Under the pieces are notes generated by a model. It saw only the letters and a list, made by a program, of their open reading frames with translations, had not been told where the DNA came from and searched no databases. Below, one piece after another: positions 23,779 through 27,990 of a stretch of 27,990 nucleotides of DNA. Every line of letters begins with the position of its first letter. The first letter of the stretch is position 1. The position numbers were made by a program, and so were the translations under genes. The DNA is from CBCXVS01 sp965178525 (GTDB lineage Bacteria; Tectomicrobia; Entotheonellia; Entotheonellales; Entotheonellaceae). Location: positions 1 to 27,990 of the forward strand of contig CBCXVS010000067.1 in assembly GCA_965178525.1 (NCBI GenBank), given 5' to 3'.

Positions 23779-24054
23779 ATGACAAAAGCAGAGCTTGTTG
23801 ACAATGTTGCCGAAAAAGTCAACCTGACCAAGAAGCAGACTGAGGTTATTGTTAACATACTTTTCAGTAGCATTACCGAAGCCCTCAGTCAAGGGGATAA
23901 AGTGGAATTGCGCGGCTTTGGCAGCTTCCGCATTCGCAGCCGGAATCCTCGTGAAGGGCGGAATCCGAAAACGGGTGATGCCGTTCACATTCCGGCGAAA
24001 AAAGTTCCTTTCTTTAAGGCCGGCAAAGAACTGCGAGAAATGGTTGACCAGTGA
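23779..24054 (+). CDS. HU/IHF-family DNA-bending protein
   Basis: A 91-residue histone-like protein that bends and compacts DNA as a dimer. MTKAELVDNVAEKVNLTKKQ begins the family's helical dimer domain; KVELRGFGSFRIRSRNPREG, then RNPKTGDAVHIPAKKVPFFK form the beta-arms with the RNPxTG arm tip, and AGKELREMVD is the closing helix. The arm with VPFFKAGKELR resembles IHF-alpha more than HU, but the subunit type cannot be fixed. The frame is open 30 codons upstream (to 23689), but that overlaps the promoter; the ATG at 23779 has AGGAG about 10 bases before it. It follows rpsA, as ihf genes often do. Confidence 0.92.
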   Translation: MTKAELVDNVAEKVNLTKKQTEVIVNILFSSITEALSQGDKVELRGFGSFRIRSRNPREGRNPKTGDAVHIPAKKVPFFKAGKELREMVDQ

Positions 24055-24096
24055 TCAATCTTGCCGTGCCATTCTGCTTCTATGGCATGATGACCC

Positions 24097-25098
24097 ATGA
24101 TGGAGCCGTTAGCCATACTGGCTGGCCCAACAGCCGTGGGGAAAACCGCGCTTTCCTTGCCTGTGGCCCAAGCCTTGCAGGCTGAGGTGCTCAACGTCGA
24201 TTCCCGCCAACTCTACCGCTATATGGACATTGGCACGGCGAAACCCACGCCGTATCAACGTACGCAAGTTCCGCATCATTTACTTGATCTGCTGCTACCG
24301 CATCAGCGCTCGAACGCGGCACAATTTGCCATGGCTGCTGGGCAGGCGCTTGACGATATACACCAACGGGGGAAGCGCGCATTGATTGTGGCAGGCAGTG
24401 GCCTCTACCTGCAGGCGATACTCTACGGTCTCATGCCGGCGCCAGCGGCGCATGAGCCACTGCGCCAGGTGTTACGCGCGCAAGCAGAGCGCTATGGCGC
24501 CCCCGTTTTGCATCATTGGCTGCAGCGGCTGGACCCCGATGCCGCTGCGACCTACCACCCCCATGATCGCATTCGTCTCGTTCGGGCGTTAGAAGTGATT
24601 TTCCTCACAGGTGAGACGTTTTCGGCGCGCCGCCGCCGACACCAACGTCAAGGCCCGCTCTATCCCTACGTTGCCATTGGGCTGACACGTGAACGGGCGG
24701 ACCTCGACGCTCGGATTGCAACCCGCACCAACGCCATGCTCACGGCGGGGTGGTTAGCAGAGGTGGAGACCCTGGTCGCACAGGGATATACGCGCGCCTG
24801 TTCCGCGATGAACAGCCTCGGCTACCGCGAGTTGCTGGATTATTTGGATGGGCAGGCTGCGTGGCCCGATACCGTACACGCGATTATCAAAGCGACCCGG
24901 TTGTTGGCAAAGCGACAACACACGTGGTTTCGCAAATGGCCTCGTCTCTCCTGGCTCAATCTCTCACATCTGGATGAGCAGACTGCCATTGCGCATATTC
25001 TCGACCTTTTGCAACTGCCACCCGCCCCCCGGGGGCAGGCCTCACCGCATTGCAGCATGCCGTCCATAGAGGGGCGGAAACCGAGGAACGGCTCTTGA
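24097..25098 (+). CDS. miaA: tRNA dimethylallyltransferase
   Basis: Transfers a dimethylallyl group to A37 of tRNAs that read codons starting with U. 333 residues. The P-loop is AGPTAVGKTAL at 9-19; NVDSRQLYRYMDIGTAKPT is the catalytic Asp and substrate-binding segment; then VPHHLLDLLLPHQRSNAAQF, the GSGLYLQAI motif, HDRIRLVRALEV, and the C-terminal signature MNSLGYRELLDYL with ATRLLAKRQHTWFRKW. The tail beyond about residue 305 is unconserved. Translation may start at either of two adjacent ATGs. It is 42 bases after the HU/IHF gene and 10 bases before lgt, so it is probably in the same transcript. Confidence 0.95.
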   Translation: MMEPLAILAGPTAVGKTALSLPVAQALQAEVLNVDSRQLYRYMDIGTAKPTPYQRTQVPHHLLDLLLPHQRSNAAQFAMAAGQALDDIHQRGKRALIVAGSGLYLQAILYGLMPAPAAHEPLRQVLRAQAERYGAPVLHHWLQRLDPDAAATYHPHDRIRLVRALEVIFLTGETFSARRRRHQRQGPLYPYVAIGLTRERADLDARIATRTNAMLTAGWLAEVETLVAQGYTRACSAMNSLGYRELLDYLDGQAAWPDTVHAIIKATRLLAKRQHTWFRKWPRLSWLNLSHLDEQTAIAHILDLLQLPPAPRGQASPHCSMPSIEGRKPRNGS

Positions 25099-25108
25099 GG
25101 AGGTGATT

Positions 25109-25906
25109 GTGTATCCGGTTTTGTTTCAGGTGGGGCCTATCACGGTTCGCTATTATGGTCTGATGTATGTCTTGGCGTTGTTAGTCGGCATCGTCTTGCT
25201 CCGCATCGAAGCGAAACGGCGGGGTCTGCCGCCGGAAAGCATGGTCGATGTGGCCTTTTATGCGTTTGTTGGCGGTTTGATTGGGGGACGGCTCTATTAT
25301 GTCATCCTGAAGTGGGGTTATTATGGCGCAAATCCCCTGAAGCTCTTTGCTATTTGGGAAGGGGGTATGGCGATTCACGGCGGCTTGATTGGCGGTCTCC
25401 TGGGTACGTTATGGTTTGCTTATACAACCGGTATGCCCGCACTGACGCTCTATGACATGCTCGCCCCAGCCGTGAGCTTAGGCCATGCCTTCGGCCGCTT
25501 TGGCAATTTTATGAACGGTGACGCACATGGCTATCCCCTACGATCCCCGCTGTTGCCGGACTGGCTCCGGCATTTCCCGGATTGGCTTGGTGTGACATTC
25601 CCACCAACGAGTATTGCGGGTCGTGAGTTCGGCGCCGTGCCGCTGCATCCCGTCATGTTATATGAAATGGTCCTGAACCTCCTCGGCTTTATTCTACTCT
25701 GGAGCTTACGGAAGAAACCGTGGGCTCCCGGACGACTCTTAGGTATCTATCTCATGTATTATGCTGTGGTGCGTTCATTGACCTCCCTCTTTCGTGCCGA
25801 TGACCTCTATCTCGGTCCTTTCCGAATGCCGCACGTCATTAGCATTGTGATGGTACTCATCGGGCTCTGGCTGTTCTGGTCGCGCCGCCGTGTTCCGGCG
25901 TCCTAG
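25109..25906 (+). CDS. lgt: Prolipoprotein diacylglyceryl transferase
   Basis: An inner-membrane enzyme that transfers diacylglyceryl from phosphatidylglycerol to the lipobox Cys of prolipoproteins. 265 residues from GTG 25109, chosen because GAGGAGG (25097-25103) lies five bases upstream; a GTG two codons earlier overlaps that site. It starts VYPVLFQVGPITVRYYGLMY and has about seven transmembrane helices. Family motifs: YYVILKWGYYGANPLKLFAI, GGMAIHGGLIGG (essential His/Gly segment) and GHAFGRFGNFMNGDAHG (the Arg of GRxGNFxN binds the lipid headgroup), then PLHPVMLYEM. Follows miaA by 10 bases. Its last 50 bases overlap the convergent ABC permease gene. Confidence 0.95.
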   Translation: MYPVLFQVGPITVRYYGLMYVLALLVGIVLLRIEAKRRGLPPESMVDVAFYAFVGGLIGGRLYYVILKWGYYGANPLKLFAIWEGGMAIHGGLIGGLLGTLWFAYTTGMPALTLYDMLAPAVSLGHAFGRFGNFMNGDAHGYPLRSPLLPDWLRHFPDWLGVTFPPTSIAGREFGAVPLHPVMLYEMVLNLLGFILLWSLRKKPWAPGRLLGIYLMYYAVVRSLTSLFRADDLYLGPFRMPHVISIVMVLIGLWLFWSRRRVPAS

Positions 25907-27554
25907 CGTAAGACCGCAACAGGCTTGGGGGAGAGAGGGAGGGAAACGTATGACTGAGCAGATGAAAATTATAATGACTCCACACCAGGGCCAACGATGG
26001 CGCAATCAAGATCCACAGATTGCTCTGGCCATAGGTTTTGCCGAACCGGATATCGCTTCCCCATGTCGGCATGGAAGAGTCCGGGACGATATTGAGAAAA
26101 CCGAACGCCGCGGCAAGGAGTAATGCTTGTCCGCCGAGTTGTGCCAGGCTGGTGATACGGTCCAGGACAGGTCCCGGGCTGGCAAGCAGCTGCGCCGCAA
26201 GCGGCAGGAGGCTGATGATCAAGGCCATATCCAGGGCCCAATCATGGTGCTCGACGACCAGAAAGGCGATAAACATGAGCAAAAAAGGCGGGATGGCATA
26301 GAGCACGGTCAGCCCGGCGTGTACGCTGCGGCGCAAGGCAGAGGGCAAGACGAGTCCCAGGGCAAGGAGAAGACCACTCAGGCTACCGGCGAGAACGGTC
26401 ACCAGCAACGCGCGCGGAATAGCACTCCGAAATCCTTCAACGGTCCGGCTGAACACATCCCGCCCGAGAAAATCGGTCCCTAAAATGTAGCGGTAGCCGG
26501 GGGTGAGCAACTGATCACTGCTATGAATCTCGGTCGGATCATAGGGCGAGAGGGACGACGCCCAGACGGCGACGGCCAAAAGCGTGACGAGACCAAAGAC
26601 GCCACGGTGCAGGCCGCGGCGGGAGGGGCGCTGTGGGATGCCGGTGAGCGACACACTTGCCAAAGGCGAATAGCCCTGTTGCCGTAAGCGCGCGCCCCAA
26701 TCCAGCACCAGTTGTAACATGAAATAGAGCCCACTCGCGCACAACAAAAAGCCTTGTAGCATCGGGATGTCACGCTGTTTCAACGCCCGCAGCCCCAACG
26801 TGCCAAGACCTGGCATCAACAAGATATTCTCGGTCAGGAAGACCTGGAGGAGCAGGGCGGCGAGAAAAGGGCGAAACCACAAGCAAAAGCGTTCCCAACG
26901 CTCACGTTGATCCCCATGACGTGACCGAGACGCCGGAGTGGCAAGCGGATGCCGCGTCGCTTTCCAGATGGCACAGGGCGTTAGTGCGAGCGCCGTCGCC
27001 GGCAAAAACATGTAGAGCGGATTATAGAGGTAAGTGGGAGCAAAAGCCGGGATGTGCGCCAGGGTGAGCCAGCCCAATTCCCAGACCAGGACGTCACGCA
27101 GAAGTAGAGCGACCACGAAATTCGGCAAGACAGCGATGAAGGGCAGTAGGATATCGTGACGACGCGGGTGCAAAGGCCACGGCAAGACACGGCGGACCAT
27201 CCACCAGAGTCCGATCCACCAGATCGATAGCACGAGGGTCCAGGCGAGCAGGGCGAGGGTTCGGCCGGTCGCTCGCATGGCATCCTGCCAGACAGATTGG
27301 TTGGAAAAACGACGTGAGGAACCCCATTGTCCCGTGACGATTCGGTGCAGCCAGCGCGTGTATTGGCCCAGGAGTGGGCGGTCGAGGCCATAACTGGCAA
27401 CGAGACGTTGTTGTTGATCGGCTGAGGCTGACCAACTCGCATACAACTCCAGAGGTGATTCCAACATGAGATGGGGCAGGGCAAACACGACCACGGTGAG
27501 ACCCGCAAGACTCAGAAGCTTGAGACTCCAGTATTGCATGCGCCATGCGGACAT
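25857..27554 (-). CDS. Fused DppB-DppC-like peptide/nickel ABC transporter permease
   Basis: One 565-residue open frame contains both permease halves that are normally separate proteins. Residues about 1-290 are DppB-like: an N-terminal helix, YGLDRPLLGQYTRWLHRIVT (the 'LGLDRPL..QY..WL' motif) and several transmembrane helices, with LTENILLMPGLGTLGLRAL as the coupling helix region. Residues about 315-540 are DppC-like: LSPYDPTEIHSSDQLLTPGY, ILGTDFLGRDVFSRTVEGFR ('GTD.LGRD..SR...G.R'), several helices and a reduced last segment (NLWILIAPSLALVWSHYNFH) that lacks the usual 'N.LGDGLRD' ending. No ATPase or substrate-binding gene is nearby; the substrate is unknown. Upstream AGGT precedes the ATG. 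Its 3' end overlaps lgt by 50 bases. Confidence 0.85.
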   Translation of the reverse strand: MSAWRMQYWSLKLLSLAGLTVVVFALPHLMLESPLELYASWSASADQQQRLVASYGLDRPLLGQYTRWLHRIVTGQWGSSRRFSNQSVWQDAMRATGRTLALLAWTLVLSIWWIGLWWMVRRVLPWPLHPRRHDILLPFIAVLPNFVVALLLRDVLVWELGWLTLAHIPAFAPTYLYNPLYMFLPATALALTPCAIWKATRHPLATPASRSRHGDQRERWERFCLWFRPFLAALLLQVFLTENILLMPGLGTLGLRALKQRDIPMLQGFLLCASGLYFMLQLVLDWGARLRQQGYSPLASVSLTGIPQRPSRRGLHRGVFGLVTLLAVAVWASSLSPYDPTEIHSSDQLLTPGYRYILGTDFLGRDVFSRTVEGFRSAIPRALLVTVLAGSLSGLLLALGLVLPSALRRSVHAGLTVLYAIPPFLLMFIAFLVVEHHDWALDMALIISLLPLAAQLLASPGPVLDRITSLAQLGGQALLLAAAFGFLNIVPDSSMPTWGSDIRFGKTYGQSNLWILIAPSLALVWSHYNFHLLSHTFPSLSPPSLLRSYARTPEHGGATRTARAR

Positions 27555-27673
27555 AAATACCTAAACATATCTAAACGACTATTCGGTCTTCACATCATAG
27601 ACGGTTGGCCACTGGTAAAAGCGGACCATACAAGAATTTTGGTCAACTGTCATGCATTCTGAGAGGAATCAAC

Positions 27674-27931
27674 GTGAAACAGTTCGCCCGATGCACCAGT
27701 TGCCGGCAGTGGTATGCTCGTCGTGCCATTACCACCGTGGAGATTGTGCAAGCCAACGGCCTGCAACGGACGACCCTCTGGTGTGTACGTTGTATCCGAG
27801 ATGCCGAGCATCGTTCACAATCGTTCGAGGACGTGCCGGATAGGCAGGAGGTCACATCGTCGGTAGCCGTCGCCATTCACACCCATGAATCTGCACATCA
27901 GATGGGTTCAACGGGAATGGCCTTAAGTTAA
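27674..27931 (+). CDS. Small protein with two CxxC motifs, zinc-ribbon-like
   Basis: An 85-residue protein from GTG 27674, with GAGAGG about 8 bases upstream; the frame stays open further upstream, but the Shine-Dalgarno favours this start. It begins VKQFARCTSCRQWYARRAI and has a second pair in TLWCVRCIRDAEH. Two CxxC pairs about 30 residues apart fit a treble-clef or zinc-ribbon fold binding one zinc. The C-terminal half (FEDVPDRQEVTSSVAVAIHT) is polar and probably disordered. The last few codons and the stop lie inside the right terminal repeat. It is divergent from the permease gene. Family and role are unknown; DNA, RNA or protein binding are possible. Confidence 0.6.
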   Translation: MKQFARCTSCRQWYARRAITTVEIVQANGLQRTTLWCVRCIRDAEHRSQSFEDVPDRQEVTSSVAVAIHTHESAHQMGSTGMALS

Positions 27932-27984
27932 GCCAACTCCTTTCTTGATGAAGCAGTTACGCCGATTGCCTGAGACCGACTCTC
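27915..27984. repeat. Right copy of the 70-bp terminal inverted repeat
   Basis: Reverse complement of bases 1-70 with one mismatch (27950). It contains the stop codon of the small CxxC protein (27929-27931). Only six bases (27985-27990) lie beyond it, against none at the left end, which is what two contig ends in the same dispersed repeat would look like. Confidence 0.9.
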
Positions 27985-27990
27985 CTCTCA

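Noticed and set aside
1..27990. CRISPR arrays, rRNA genes, riboswitches, classical terminators
   Set aside because: No regularly spaced repeats, no rRNA-like sequence, no recognisable aptamer, and no GC-rich stem followed by a T-run that I could defend.

Overview
The window comes from a Gram-negative bacterium of moderately high GC. It carries an LptF/LptG-family LPS-export permease, a TolC-family outer-membrane protein, prolipoprotein diacylglyceryl transferase and MltG. The gene style (Tc-toxin-like B component, many IS relics, several PIN toxins) would fit a metabolically rich environmental lineage such as a delta-proteobacterium-like group, Tectomicrobia/Entotheonella or NC10, but I cannot place it by sequence reading alone. 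The first 70 bases and bases 27915-27984 are an inverted repeat of each other with one mismatch. The window therefore looks like a contig that ends on both sides in copies of one dispersed repeat.

Layout. (1) 1-2083, decayed chromosome: an intact 3-hydroxyisobutyrate-dehydrogenase-like oxidoreductase on the minus strand, and three protein remnants (an unrecognised tail, a CocE/NonD hydrolase, a DppC-type permease tail). (2) 2084-12330, an apparent integrated element of about 10.2 kb. It is bounded by a 73-bp perfect direct repeat made of the 3' part of tRNA-Val plus 28 bp downstream; the intact tRNA-Val lies at the right edge. From left to right it holds an antitoxin with a truncated PIN toxin, two IS remnants, a long broken SpvB/TcaC-like (Tc toxin B component) gene, a transposase scrap, an intact UPF0175/DUF3368 toxin-antitoxin pair, and a replication-type block (VRR-NUC nuclease, AlpA/Xis-like HTH, DUF3987 protein, primase with toprim domain) in which three of four genes are broken. 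A degraded DUF5615 PIN-like gene lies next to the tRNA. No integrase is visible. (3) 12286-12570, a tRNA-Ala(CGC)/tRNA-Val(CAC) pair on the minus strand with a near-consensus promoter. (4) 12594-27931, dense housekeeping chromosome.

Housekeeping part. Minus strand: biotin-protein ligase and a response regulator; then TolC-ruvX-mltG as a probable transcription unit. Plus strand: an LptF/LptG permease, ribF, and the run cmk-rpsA-HU/IHF-miaA-lgt. A glutaredoxin-like gene converges on ribF. A fused DppB-DppC-like peptide ABC permease converges on, and overlaps, lgt. A small CxxC/CxxC protein is transcribed divergently from the permease and ends inside the right-hand terminal repeat.

The most interesting unit is the tRNA-Val element. 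It is a compact mobile or satellite-like island that seems to be decaying: replication genes and the toxin cargo carry frameshifts, nonsense codons and deletions, while one toxin-antitoxin pair and the HTH gene remain open.
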